Origin: Hungatella sp. UBA7603
Lineage (GTDB): Bacteria > Bacillota > Clostridia > Lachnospirales > Lachnospiraceae
DNA length: 36,043 bases
Reading direction: 5' to 3'
Assembly (NCBI GenBank): GCA_002478865.1
Contig: DLJZ01000018.1
Location: 16,501 to 52,543 of the forward strand
Part shown: positions 9,191-18,683 of the stretch, piece after piece
Position numbering within the stretch: position 1 is the stretch's first letter
How the letters are laid out: the number at the start of each line of letters is the position of its first letter
The notes under the pieces: model-generated
Told to the model about the DNA's origin: nothing
What the model saw: only the letters and a program-made list of their open reading frames with translations
Databases searched by the model: none
Program-made: the position numbers and the translations under genes

Positions 9191-9391
9191 TTATCTGTCT
9201 GCCAGCACTTCATTAATCTGGGAAACTAAAACGTCACAGTCCAATCCGTGAACCATACATGCTTCCTCTAATGATTCCCCCTGAGAGGATGGGCATCCAA
9301 GGCAATGCATGCCTGCACGCATTAAAATCGGTGCTACACAATCATCAATCTGAATTAAGTTACCGATTACCATATTTTTATCGATTTGCAT
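9191..9391 (-). CDS. DUF1858 domain small redox-disulfide protein
   Basis: A 66-aa protein that is essentially one DUF1858 domain, a short fold found next to hybrid-cluster and other redox proteins. Seen in the sequence: an N-terminal [17 protein letters not shown] helix, then [14 protein letters not shown] with a CxxC pair, then a helix ([20 protein letters not shown]) with a third Cys. AAAAGGAGG precedes the ATG. It is transcribed alone, divergent from the PFL operon, with a 249-bp shared upstream region. Function in this family is not settled; a thiol-redox or metal-binding role near PFL is only a guess from context. Confidence 0.85.
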   Translation of the reverse strand: MQIDKNMVIGNLIQIDDCVAPILMRAGMHCLGCPSSQGESLEEACMVHGLDCDVLVSQINEVLADR

Positions 9392-9514
9392 CTCGTATAC
9401 CTCCTTTTATAATGTATATATTGTCATTATAATATAATACTTTTTCAATCATTAAGCAAGATAAAGTTGGATTTTATCAAGTTATAGAAATTTTTCTCAA
9501 TAAGACGGTTGCGC

Positions 9515-9586
9515 TTGACATTGTATACAGTATTCATATATAATATATTCATACAAGGATTATATGAAATATAATCAAATATAATC
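9515..9586 (+). promoter_or_regulatory. Predicted promoter of the PFL operon with downstream tandem repeat
   Basis: TTGACA (9515-9520) and TATAAT (9539-9544) match both consensus hexamers with an 18-bp spacer. About 22 bp further on, AAATATAATC occurs twice in exact tandem (9567-9576 and 9577-9586), just past the predicted transcription start, a common place for a repressor operator. The leader to the PFL start at 9641 is about 90 nt. Confidence 0.7.
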
Positions 9587-9640
9587 GTTGACGGCACTTA
9601 TCTACTGACATTACTAATAAAGAATTTTGGAGGTACAACA

Positions 9641-11701
<2,061 letters not shown>

Positions 11702-11713
11702 GGAGTGACTGCT

Positions 11714-11941
11714 ATGGCAGATCCCAAAGACAAACAAATCGATGATATCGTCTCCATGCTTGATGAATTCATGAGTGGAAACGGCGGACACATGAACATC
11801 CGTGTTGCCGAGAACGGTACCATTAACGCCGATAAAACATTGGCAAAAACAATTAATACTACTAGCTCCTCAGACTGTGCAGAAGGTGATATGGCATGTA
11901 AAGTGCCAACTCTCTTCTCCGGTCTGGACCAGGAAGACTAA
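11714..11941 (+). CDS. Small paralogue of PFL glycyl-radical domain without the radical loop
   Basis: A 75-aa protein starting at the ATG at 11714 (AAGGAG 8 nt upstream; a GTG at 11705 is possible but overlaps that site). Residues 7 to about 35 ([20 protein letters not shown]) closely resemble the start of the neighbouring stand-alone glycyl-radical domain ([20 protein letters not shown]). The remaining half diverges: there is no RVSGYAV-like glycine loop. In its place is a Ser/Thr-rich stretch with two Cys ([15 protein letters not shown]). It cannot carry a glycyl radical by the known mechanism. Position between core and radical domain suggests a structural or regulatory subunit. Function is unknown. 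Confidence 0.8.
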   Translation: MADPKDKQIDDIVSMLDEFMSGNGGHMNIRVAENGTINADKTLAKTINTTSSSDCAEGDMACKVPTLFSGLDQED

Positions 11942-11981
11942 CAACACACAATTTAACAACCACATAAGGAGGATAAACACT

Positions 11982-12227
11982 ATGGCAAATATCAGCACAT
12001 CCCAAATTGACAATCTTGTAAATTTATTAGATGGCTATGTAGCAGAAGGCGGTCATCACTTAAACGTTAATGTATTCACTCGTGAAACACTTTTAGACGC
12101 TCAGAATCATCCTGAAAATTATCCACAGCTTACTGTTCGTGTTTCCGGTTATGCAGTAAACTTTATCAAACTGACAAAAGATCAGCAGGATGAAGTTATC
12201 TCCCGTACATTCCACGACAATATGTAA
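11982..12227 (+). CDS. Stand-alone glycyl-radical subunit of PFL (GrcA/YfiD-like)
   Basis: An 81-aa protein equal to the C-terminal domain of PFL. It begins [20 protein letters not shown], continues [16 protein letters not shown], and carries the radical loop [10 protein letters not shown] with the predicted radical Gly56, then ends with ISRTFHDN like intact PFL. The ATG at 11982 has AAGGAGG 9 nt upstream. An open frame extends further 5', but that part overlaps the preceding gene in another frame. In E. coli the homologous YfiD can replace the damaged C-terminal domain of oxygen-cleaved PFL. Here the core has no such domain, so this protein should be an obligatory partner activated by the adjacent PflA (inferred). 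Confidence 0.92.
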   Translation: MANISTSQIDNLVNLLDGYVAEGGHHLNVNVFTRETLLDAQNHPENYPQLTVRVSGYAVNFIKLTKDQQDEVISRTFHDNM

Positions 12228-12253
12228 TTAATAGTAAAGAAGGCGAATCAATC

Positions 12254-13021
12254 ATGACAGGAAGTATCCATTCCATTGAAAGCTTCGGTACCGTTGACGG
12301 ACCAGGCGTACGCATGGTAGTTTTTTTACAAGGTTGCCCTATGCGTTGTCAGTACTGCCACAATCCGGATACCTGGAAAATGGCAGGCGGTACAGAGATG
12401 ACAGTCGAAGAAATTTTAAAACAATATGAGTCGTCCCGGAACTTTTACCGGGGCGGCGGCCTAACGGCCACCGGTGGAGAACCGATGATGCAGCTTGAGT
12501 TTGTAACAGAACTTTTTGAAGCAGCAAGAGAGAAAGACATTCATACCTGCTTGGATACCTCAGGGGTAACCTTCAGAAGGGATGACAAAGCATTTCTTTC
12601 TAAAGTGGAACGGCTTTTAAAATCTACTAGTCTTGTCATGCTTGATCTCAAACACATTGATGACGAAAAGCATAAGCCATTAACCGGACATTCCAACAAC
12701 AATATTTTGGATTTTGCCCGGTACTTAGATGAGTTAGAGGTTCCCGTCTGGGTTCGGCACGTAGTTGTGCCAGGACTTACGGACCATGAACCTGATCTAT
12801 ATCGGCTTGGACGCTTTATCGGAGAACTGACAAACGTCAAAGCACTGGACGTTCTCCCTTATCATGACATGGGCAAGGTGAAGTATGAAAGCCTTGGGAT
12901 GGAATATCCTCTAAAGGATGTTCCCCCCATGTCAAAGGAAGGTGCCGTTGCAGCAAAGAAAATCATCTTAAGAGGCATCAAAGACGCCAGATTAGACAAA
13001 GCTAACCGTCCTTGCTCCTAA
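12254..13021 (+). CDS. pflA: Pyruvate formate-lyase activating enzyme
   Basis: Radical SAM enzyme that abstracts hydrogen from the radical glycine of PFL. The 255-aa length matches PflA. Residues GCPMRCQYCHNPD hold the CxxxCxxC cluster motif that binds the SAM-linked [4Fe-4S]; GGLTATGGEPMMQ is the SAM-binding GGE motif. It has no extra ferredoxin-type domain, unlike the dehydratase activase at 29344-30261. It lies 26 nt after the stand-alone glycyl-radical gene, in the same operon, with an AGAAGG ribosome site. Its target glycine must be on the small separate subunit. Confidence 0.95.
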   Translation: MTGSIHSIESFGTVDGPGVRMVVFLQGCPMRCQYCHNPDTWKMAGGTEMTVEEILKQYESSRNFYRGGGLTATGGEPMMQLEFVTELFEAAREKDIHTCLDTSGVTFRRDDKAFLSKVERLLKSTSLVMLDLKHIDDEKHKPLTGHSNNNILDFARYLDELEVPVWVRHVVVPGLTDHEPDLYRLGRFIGELTNVKALDVLPYHDMGKVKYESLGMEYPLKDVPPMSKEGAVAAKKIILRGIKDARLDKANRPCS

Positions 13022-13116
13022 AATTATACATGAAATGCATAGTTTTCTACTTGATTAATTTTTATTAATAGTATAAAATAATAAAAAATGTATAGAATAT
13101 ATGGAGGTAATTTATT

Positions 13117-13287
13117 ATGGCACGTGTTATTAGTGAAGCTTGTGTTAGTTGCGGAACATGCGAAGGCGAATGCCCAGTAAGCGCTATCAGCCAGGGTGAT
13201 TCTCTGTTTGTTATTGATGCTGATTCTTGTATCGATTGTGGCGCTTGTGAAGGTGTATGCCCAACAGGAGCTATTTCCGAAGCTTAA
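13117..13287 (+). CDS. 2x[4Fe-4S] ferredoxin
   Basis: A 56-aa clostridial-type ferredoxin. Two clusters are predicted from CVSCGTCEGECPVSAI and CIDCGACEGVCPTGAI, each with CxxCxxCxxxCP spacing. GGAGG lies 9 nt upstream of the ATG. It is 95 nt downstream of pflA, followed by a strong terminator, so it may be the last gene of the PFL operon or have its own promoter in the AT-rich gap. It could supply the low-potential electron needed for activase radical SAM chemistry, besides general fermentation roles; this partnership is inferred. Confidence 0.95.
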   Translation: MARVISEACVSCGTCEGECPVSAISQGDSLFVIDADSCIDCGACEGVCPTGAISEA

Positions 13288-13301
13288 TTTATGAATACAT
13301 A

Positions 13302-13336
13302 AATGCCTCTTCCGTAAGGAAGGGGCATTTTGTTAT
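13302..13336 (+). terminator. Terminator after ferredoxin
   Basis: A 12-bp stem with one T-G pair (13302-13313 with 13318-13329, loop GTAA) is followed by a T-rich run. It lies 14 nt past the ferredoxin stop codon and marks the end of the PFL operon. Confidence 0.85.
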
Positions 13337-13379
13337 TTCTATGGTCTCCTTCTATGGTGAGAGAAAGGATGTTTCTTAT

Positions 13380-14093
13380 ATGAGAAAGCCCCTGATTGGT
13401 CTGACTCCTTATCACGACACAGATAACCATGATATCAAGATGCGCCCTACCTATTTAAGAGCTTTAACGGCCGCAGGAGCCATTCCTGTCGTACTGCCCT
13501 TAGAATGCCTTAAAGATGATTTAAAACAGCTTGTAGATGAACTTGACGGCTTCCTGTTTGCTGGAGGTCCAGATGTCCATCCTTTTTTATTTGGAGAGGA
13601 AACTAAAGAAGGATGCGGGAATGTTTCTAATGAACGAGATCAGATGGAACTAACACTGCTTCCCATGATATTAGCTTTAGAAAAACCGATTCTTGGAATC
13701 TGCAGGGGAATCCAGATTCTAAACATCGGGCTTGGAGGTAATATCTGGCAGGATATCCCCTCCCAGGTAAAGAGGGAGTTTCCCATTGCCCATACGCAAC
13801 CCTTTTATTACGACATGCCAAGCCATACGGTTACCATAAAGGAAGGAAGCCTTCTCTCCTCTATCACAGGTGAAACGGTACTTAAAGTTAACAGCATGCA
13901 CCATCAGGCAGTAAAGGACGTAGCACCTGGTCTTATTGCAACAGCCTATTCCCCTGATCAATTGGTGGAGGCCATAGAAATGCCCGGTTATCCCTTCTTT
14001 TTGGGGGTTCAGTGGCATCCGGAATATTTATGGAAAAAAGATGATACAGCTTTTGGAATCTTTCAGACGTTTGTAGATGCTTGTAGAAAATAA
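13380..14093 (+). CDS. Class-I glutamine-amidotransferase-like hydrolase (peptidase C26, PuuD-like)
   Basis: Cytosolic hydrolase of the gamma-glutamyl-GABA hydrolase/PuuD family, 237 aa. The nucleophile Cys lies in PILGICRGIQILNIGLGG, and the His-Glu of the triad in GVQWHPEY. RPTYLRALTAAGAIPVVLPL near the N-terminus is typical of the family. I start at ATG 13380 with GAAAGGA upstream; the frame is open further 5' but that portion overlaps the ferredoxin gene and its terminator. No polyamine genes are nearby, so the substrate (gamma-glutamyl-GABA or another gamma-glutamyl amide) is not shown by context. Confidence 0.9.
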   Translation: MRKPLIGLTPYHDTDNHDIKMRPTYLRALTAAGAIPVVLPLECLKDDLKQLVDELDGFLFAGGPDVHPFLFGEETKEGCGNVSNERDQMELTLLPMILALEKPILGICRGIQILNIGLGGNIWQDIPSQVKREFPIAHTQPFYYDMPSHTVTIKEGSLLSSITGETVLKVNSMHHQAVKDVAPGLIATAYSPDQLVEAIEMPGYPFFLGVQWHPEYLWKKDDTAFGIFQTFVDACRK

Positions 14094-14104
14094 GAATAAT
14101 ACAG

Positions 14105-14146
14105 AAAAATCCGCAGTCTCACTTTCAGTGGCAGCTGCGGATTTTT
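14105..14146. terminator. Bidirectional terminator between convergent genes
   Basis: A perfect 12-bp stem (14105-14116 with 14135-14146) encloses an 18-nt loop. It ends in a T-run on both strands because its outer arms are AAAAA/TTTTT. It lies between the C26 hydrolase (plus) and the MerR-like gene (minus), which converge here. Confidence 0.8.
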
Positions 14147-14190
14147 GCCTTAACAGGAGTCCCTGTTTTTTATCTGAAAGTAGTGTGGTA

Positions 14191-14850
14191 TTACAGTTTT
14201 TTACCGTTTCTCCCAAACTTTTTATTGCGGTTGAAAAACGGAATTTTGGAAGCTGCTGCTTCTGCACGGCCTTTGTTGTCTTTTTGATAAATTCTTAAAA
14301 GCTCGTCCAATTGCTTGTAACGCTCTTCTTCTTTTTCTTCCTTCAAATTCATAAGATACTGCATTTCCTTAATGACCTTATCATTGACCAGACAGCTTAC
14401 ATCCTGGCTTAGCTGTTCATTATTGACTTCCAATGCTCGTCCTATAATGTGGTTCATGATTTCCTGGAACTGCTCCATCTTTTCTTGTGCGATGGAAACT
14501 GGCGCTGCATTATGTATATCCAGGATTGTCCCGCTCTCTTGACCAGATAAGCTTCCCTCTTTTAATTCCTGAGTGATCTGGTCATCCAATAAATCATCGG
14601 GGATGATGGGATCTTCGCTTCCTTCAATGACCTTATCAAGCGCTGTTTTGATGGCTTTTAACTGGTATCCCTTTTCTTTCAAGTCTTTGATCTGCCTGAA
14701 CAAACGGATGTGCGATTCGGTGTAATACCGGTGCCCCATCTCATTTCTGGGAATGTCTAATTGTAGCTCGTCCTCCCAGTATCGAAGGACATGGGATTCC
14801 ACATCGACTTTCCTCGATGCATCCGATATTAAGTAATGTATCTCAGCCAT
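14191..14850 (-). CDS. MerR-like helix-turn-helix regulator
   Basis: A 219-aa protein with an N-terminal MerR-type winged helix (residues about 4-75: YLISDASRKVDVESHVLRYW, GHRYYTESHIRLFRQIKDLK). The middle is acidic and the C-terminal part is a predicted coiled coil (MQYLMNLKEEKEEERYKQLD) with a basic tail rich in Lys, Arg and Asn. There is no Cys-rich metal or drug-binding domain of classical MerR proteins. The ATG is preceded by AAAGGAGAGG. It is monocistronic and no target is evident. Possible roles include transcription control or chromosome-associated binding of the RacA type; I cannot decide. Confidence 0.85.
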   Translation of the reverse strand: MAEIHYLISDASRKVDVESHVLRYWEDELQLDIPRNEMGHRYYTESHIRLFRQIKDLKEKGYQLKAIKTALDKVIEGSEDPIIPDDLLDDQITQELKEGSLSGQESGTILDIHNAAPVSIAQEKMEQFQEIMNHIIGRALEVNNEQLSQDVSCLVNDKVIKEMQYLMNLKEEKEEERYKQLDELLRIYQKDNKGRAEAAASKIPFFNRNKKFGRNGKKL

Positions 14851-15159
14851 AGCTATATCCTCTCCTTTGGTTCATTAAGTTTAATAACCTTACTATTTAT
14901 ATCATATGCGGGTTTGATACAAATTATGAATGAGAAATGAAATTTTTTTCAGGATGTTGGAAAGTATTTTCAATGAAGATTGGGATTAGAATCGTCTAAA
15001 GATTGGCCATGAACTGGCATTAGACATACAGGAATTTTAGCTTCCTTTGCTTGTTTACACTCAGTACATATAACCAACACAAAGGGGACATATTAATTTA
15101 TTATACTTATTGTCTATCTAAAAATTGATCTACCGATACAAAGACAGGAGAATTTGAAC
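14851..15159. other. Intergenic region with a possible gene remnant
   Basis: This 309-bp gap separates divergent genes and is AT-rich near both starts. On the minus strand, 14970-15080 is open for 36 codons from a GTG, reading VLVICTECKQAKEAKIPVCL and ending in a TGA. It has a CxxC and coding-like composition, but no good ribosome site. It may be the tail of a decayed gene. I see no strong terminator or known RNA. Confidence 0.35.
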
Positions 15160-16155
15160 ATGGCAAGAACAGAGAAAGTCTCAAGTAATGATGGGACTAA
15201 GAATGGCAAAAAACAAAACTTATTATTAAAAATACTTGCAGGGATACTTGTTGCATTCATCTTATTTCTTGGCATCACGTATGTTGTGAATGGAATCTGC
15301 AATGGGATTGAGAAAAAGAAAATAAAGCCTTACGGTCAGCATGTTGTGGTGGATGGAAAGAACATGAATGTATCCATACAAGGAAATGGAGAGCAAACCA
15401 TCGTCCTTCTCCCTGGACAAGGAACCCCTTCGCCTGTGCTTGACTTTAAGTTGTTAATTGATGAATTGATACCTGATTACAAAGTCGTGGCAATTGAGCC
15501 TTTGGGTTATGGATTAAGTGATCGAACCGAGAAAGAAAGAACAACAGAAAATATCGTCAGCGAAATCCATGAAGCCGTACAGCAATTGGAACTTGACCAT
15601 TACATTCTAATGGGACATTCCATTGCAGGTCTTTATGGGGCAACCTATATAAAGAATTATCCTGATGAAGTCACTGCTTTTATAGGCATTGACAGCAGTG
15701 TTCCAAACCAGCCTGGCATGGATGCCAAATTACCTTTAGGTACCATGGCATTTTTACAGAAATCTGGTTTAATGAGATTGATAAAAAAGGTAGGGGGTGA
15801 CTCCTATGGGTCTCTTGCATATGATGAAGAAACCAAAGAACAGATGAATCTCATCTCCAATCAAGTTTCAAGCAACCCAACCATGATCAATGAGTTGAAA
15901 CACCTGGGATCTAACTTTAAAAATGCAGAAAAACTCACTTATCCCAGTGATTTTCCACTGTTGCTTTTCGTTCAATCCAACAATGATGAAAATCCAAATT
16001 GGATTCCACTGCATGAACAGCAGGTAAAGCAATCCTCCATAGGAAAAATGATCCCCATGAAGGGGCCACATTACCTTCATCATACAAAATACAAAGAAAT
16101 TGCTGAGGCATTCAAAGAATATATGAAGGAAATTGGGAAACCGCCAATTTCTTAA
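15160..16155 (+). CDS. Membrane-anchored alpha/beta hydrolase
   Basis: A 331-aa alpha/beta-hydrolase fold protein. A basic N-terminus and one hydrophobic helix (about residues 23-43, ILAGILVAFILFLGITYVV) predict a membrane anchor with the catalytic domain outside. The nucleophile elbow is GHSIAGLYGA (Ser), the oxyanion region is LLPGQGTPSP, and the catalytic His is likely in KGPHYLHH near the C-terminus. I use ATG 15160, with ACAGGAG upstream, rather than the in-frame TTG six bases earlier. The substrate is unknown. It is a single gene convergent with a LysR gene. Confidence 0.88.
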   Translation: MARTEKVSSNDGTKNGKKQNLLLKILAGILVAFILFLGITYVVNGICNGIEKKKIKPYGQHVVVDGKNMNVSIQGNGEQTIVLLPGQGTPSPVLDFKLLIDELIPDYKVVAIEPLGYGLSDRTEKERTTENIVSEIHEAVQQLELDHYILMGHSIAGLYGATYIKNYPDEVTAFIGIDSSVPNQPGMDAKLPLGTMAFLQKSGLMRLIKKVGGDSYGSLAYDEETKEQMNLISNQVSSNPTMINELKHLGSNFKNAEKLTYPSDFPLLLFVQSNNDENPNWIPLHEQQVKQSSIGKMIPMKGPHYLHHTKYKEIAEAFKEYMKEIGKPPIS

Positions 16156-16191
16156 GGTTATTTTCTAATAGTATTTATCTTATTTAGTAGC

Positions 16192-16226
16192 TCATCCACG
16201 GCATGGACTTCCGCCAGGTGGATGGG
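16192..16226. terminator. Possible hairpin between convergent genes
   Basis: CATCCAC and GTGGATG arms lie in the 74-bp gap between the hydrolase and LysR stop codons, enclosing about 20 nt. There is no clear T-run, so termination function is uncertain. Confidence 0.35.
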
Positions 16227-16229
16227 TTA

Positions 16230-17102
16230 CTATGCATTATAGTTATCTTCTTTATACGTTTTTAGCACATCTAAAAAAGCTCTAATTTGAGGAAGTTCCA
16301 GTGCTGTTTCAGAACATAGTACATAGGTCAAACGTTCAAAGGCTTTTCCATTTTTAAAATATAAAGGCTGCACACAACCGTCAAAATTCTTAAGGCATAT
16401 TTCGGGAATTATGCTCCAGCCAAGGCCCCGTTTTACCATTTCCACACAAGCAATGATGTTGTCCACATAGATCCCGCTCTGCTCAGGCTGAAAGTTGTGT
16501 TCTCTCATCCAACGAGAGGCGTCCCGTTCAAAATCAATATCTGTTTTCCGCTCAATGTAAGGGATTTTGGAAAAAGGCATATCCTTATACTTGTGATTGT
16601 AGATGGCGCAAATCCGTTCTCTTTCAAGCAATATTTTCGTCCCTGTCCAGCTATGTTCTCCTCTTAAGACTGCCACATCAACATTTCCTTTCATTAACTG
16701 AAGGTATACATTTATGCTCTGTGCTGTAATAATGTGTGTGTTTACATTGGGATACGCTTTCTGATATTGAGCAAGCACTTCCGAAAGACGGAACATGGCA
16801 AAATTGATAGACACTCCGGCATTGAGAGTTCCGCAGACCAGTCCCTTGTTCTTATCAATCGTCTCCCTCATAAGCTTTAGCTGATCCGCGGCCTTTGCTG
16901 TTCTTTTTAAGACCTCTTCTCCTTCTGGTGTGAAATGGATTCCGTGACGTGAACGTAGTATAAGGGTGATACCCAGTTCCTGTTCAATCGCATTGATTCG
17001 CTTTGACAAAGAAGATTGGGTTGCGTAGAGTAAATCAGCCGCATGGGTTATATTCTTTGTTTTTCCCAGAGTCTTGAGCAATTCAAAATCTCTTTCATCC
17101 AT
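16230..17102 (-). CDS. LysR-family transcriptional regulator
   Basis: A 290-aa LysR-type regulator. Residues 1-60 form the winged helix-turn-helix (LLKTLGKTKNITHAADLLYA, SSLSKRINAIEQELGITLIL), followed by a periplasmic-binding-like effector domain from about residue 90. AAAAAGGAG lies upstream of the ATG. It faces the alpha/beta hydrolase and is divergent from a small membrane-protein ORF 298 bp away. LysR regulators usually control a divergent neighbour, but the only one here is that 61-aa ORF, so the target may lie elsewhere. Confidence 0.93.
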   Translation of the reverse strand: MDERDFELLKTLGKTKNITHAADLLYATQSSLSKRINAIEQELGITLILRSRHGIHFTPEGEEVLKRTAKAADQLKLMRETIDKNKGLVCGTLNAGVSINFAMFRLSEVLAQYQKAYPNVNTHIITAQSINVYLQLMKGNVDVAVLRGEHSWTGTKILLERERICAIYNHKYKDMPFSKIPYIERKTDIDFERDASRWMREHNFQPEQSGIYVDNIIACVEMVKRGLGWSIIPEICLKNFDGCVQPLYFKNGKAFERLTYVLCSETALELPQIRAFLDVLKTYKEDNYNA

Positions 17103-17399
17103 AGCCTACTCCTTTTTGAATATAAATGATTTCTTTTCCATGGATACAAAATATGAGCCTTCCAACTTATTATATTATAACATTATCCTATTTTATATAA
17201 AGGAACTTTTTTGAAAATAACCGTATCATTCCAAATTTGAATGTATTAATAAGAAAAACAGGACTTTTACACCTTTGGTTATCAGTGATATATTATATAC
17301 GATTCAAGACTTATTTTTAGAGGATTTTAACATAACAGTTTTCAAACTAGAAAGAATCGTTTGAATTACATTAACACAGCCTGAAAGGAAAACATAGTA
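17103..17399. other. AT-rich intergenic region between LysR gene and small ORF
   Basis: No gene is visible. The region is strongly AT-rich and presumably carries the divergent promoters of the LysR gene and the small ORF at 17400. I could not assign a clear -35/-10 pair, operator or RNA. Confidence 0.5.
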
Positions 17400-17585
17400 A
17401 TGAAGATCAATGAGAATATGAATCTATTTGAACGCAATGATATAAATACAAATCAATATCGGTTGTTACCCATGATCGATGAGGCGTTAAGATTATATGA
17501 AAAGCGGGAAGAGAAACATGTAAATATGATTTTTATCTCTTCTTGTATCGTATTTTTATGTATTTTCTTTGTAGTGGTTCTATAA
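17400..17585 (+). CDS. Small putative single-pass membrane protein
   Basis: A 61-aa ORF with GAAAGGA about 11 nt upstream of its ATG. The first about 40 residues are hydrophilic and charged (LRLYEKREEKHVNM); the last 20 are strongly hydrophobic (IFISSCIVFLCIFFVVVL), predicting a C-terminal membrane anchor. I recognise no family. The tail-anchored layout and ribosome site favour a real gene, but its shortness keeps confidence low. A terminator follows 45 nt after its stop. Confidence 0.5.
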   Translation: MKINENMNLFERNDINTNQYRLLPMIDEALRLYEKREEKHVNMIFISSCIVFLCIFFVVVL

Positions 17586-17623
17586 AATCAATAAGAGCAA
17601 ATCATAAAGTTGTAGGGCAGTCA

Positions 17624-17660
17624 AATTAAAAAAAGCTTCCGGCTTAGTCGGAAGCTTTTA
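17624..17660. terminator. Bidirectional terminator after response-regulator gene
   Basis: A perfect 11-bp stem (17631-17641 with 17649-17659, 7-nt loop) is followed on the minus strand by a run of seven T. It lies just past the response regulator stop at 17668 and can also end the plus-strand small ORF. Confidence 0.88.
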
Positions 17661-17667
17661 ACACGAC

Positions 17668-18681
17668 TTAGTGAGAACATTTTTTGCGCGTCTCACTTTT
17701 ATATTCTTTCACGGTTACCTTCTCATATTTTTTAAATACCTTACTAAAATAGCTGCTTTCATTATATCCAAGACGAAAGGCGACATCGGCAATGCTGTCC
17801 TCGGTAAAATAAAAATAGCCTTTTGCCAGATGTATTTTTTTCATATGAATATACTCTGTGACACTTACATTAAGCTGCTCACGGAAAATACGACTTAGAT
17901 ATCCCTGGCTGATGGCACAGTTTTCTATAATCGTGTTAAGAGTGATATCTTCTTTGATATGATTTTCTATATAAAGAAATATATTTTCCAACAGGGAATA
18001 ACGGTTGATGCTGTTTTGCTGAAACAGATAATCCATCACTCTAAAAAGCCAGAGCTCCGATGTCTTTCTTTCAAGTATAAGTGCTTCATTAATAGGAAAC
18101 AGCTCTCCGATCTGCATATTCTCATCGTAGACCATTCTGGTATCCAAAAGATTCTGTCCGATATAGGTAAAAAGTTTAATCAGTCTTACGGAATCCCCTC
18201 CTGCCATCTCATAAATACCGTCAATAATCCCCGAAAGATTTCTGTAAAATTCCCCAAAATCTTTTTGCCTCAGAAGCTTTGCAAGTGCCTCGTGATGATT
18301 TACAACGGTATCCTCATGATTGGTCTTGTAGTTCTCCAGTATCTTTTTTACGTGGCTCCATGTAATGGGTTTCTCCAAAACATCTTTTACTTCATCTCTT
18401 GCCATACTCCGGACAAAAACATGAGTTGAAAAGGCGGAAAGCATATAAATGGTGATCTCCGGATTAAACTGATGAATGATCCTGCTGGTTTCCAGTCCAG
18501 TCATACCGGGCATCATCATATCCATAAATACAATGTCTATGGAACCTTCTTTGCATGCTCTTACCGCGCTCTCTCCATCGCCTACTACCTGGACTATTTG
18601 AAATGATTCATCTCGGGATATTAAAATCTTTAAGGCTTCCTGCATTAAAATATCATCATCTGCAATCAGAACCCTATACAT
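17668..18681 (-). CDS. Response regulator with AraC-type output domain
   Basis: A 337-aa YesN-like regulator of the BMC locus. The receiver domain (residues 1-120) keeps the key residues: acidic pocket in VLIADDDILM, phospho-acceptor Asp in DIVFMDMMMPGMTG, Ser in YMLSAFS and Lys in VLEKPIT. The C-terminal about 100 residues are a double helix-turn-helix (LNTIIENCAISQGYLSRIFR, then FRLGYNESSYFSKVFKKYE). Its start lies 2 nt past the stop of the PocR sensor gene, so the two are co-transcribed. It probably activates the BMC operon in response to the diol substrate; this is inferred from analogous loci. Confidence 0.93.
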   Translation of the reverse strand: MYRVLIADDDILMQEALKILISRDESFQIVQVVGDGESAVRACKEGSIDIVFMDMMMPGMTGLETSRIIHQFNPEITIYMLSAFSTHVFVRSMARDEVKDVLEKPITWSHVKKILENYKTNHEDTVVNHHEALAKLLRQKDFGEFYRNLSGIIDGIYEMAGGDSVRLIKLFTYIGQNLLDTRMVYDENMQIGELFPINEALILERKTSELWLFRVMDYLFQQNSINRYSLLENIFLYIENHIKEDITLNTIIENCAISQGYLSRIFREQLNVSVTEYIHMKKIHLAKGYFYFTEDSIADVAFRLGYNESSYFSKVFKKYEKVTVKEYKSETRKKCSH

Positions 18682-18683
18682 GA

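Noticed and set aside
11802..11981. N-terminal extension of the stand-alone glycyl-radical protein (141-aa version)
   Set aside because: The extension overlaps the 75-aa gene in another frame. The ATG at 11982 has a strong AAGGAGG, and the 81-aa product matches the PFL domain exactly.
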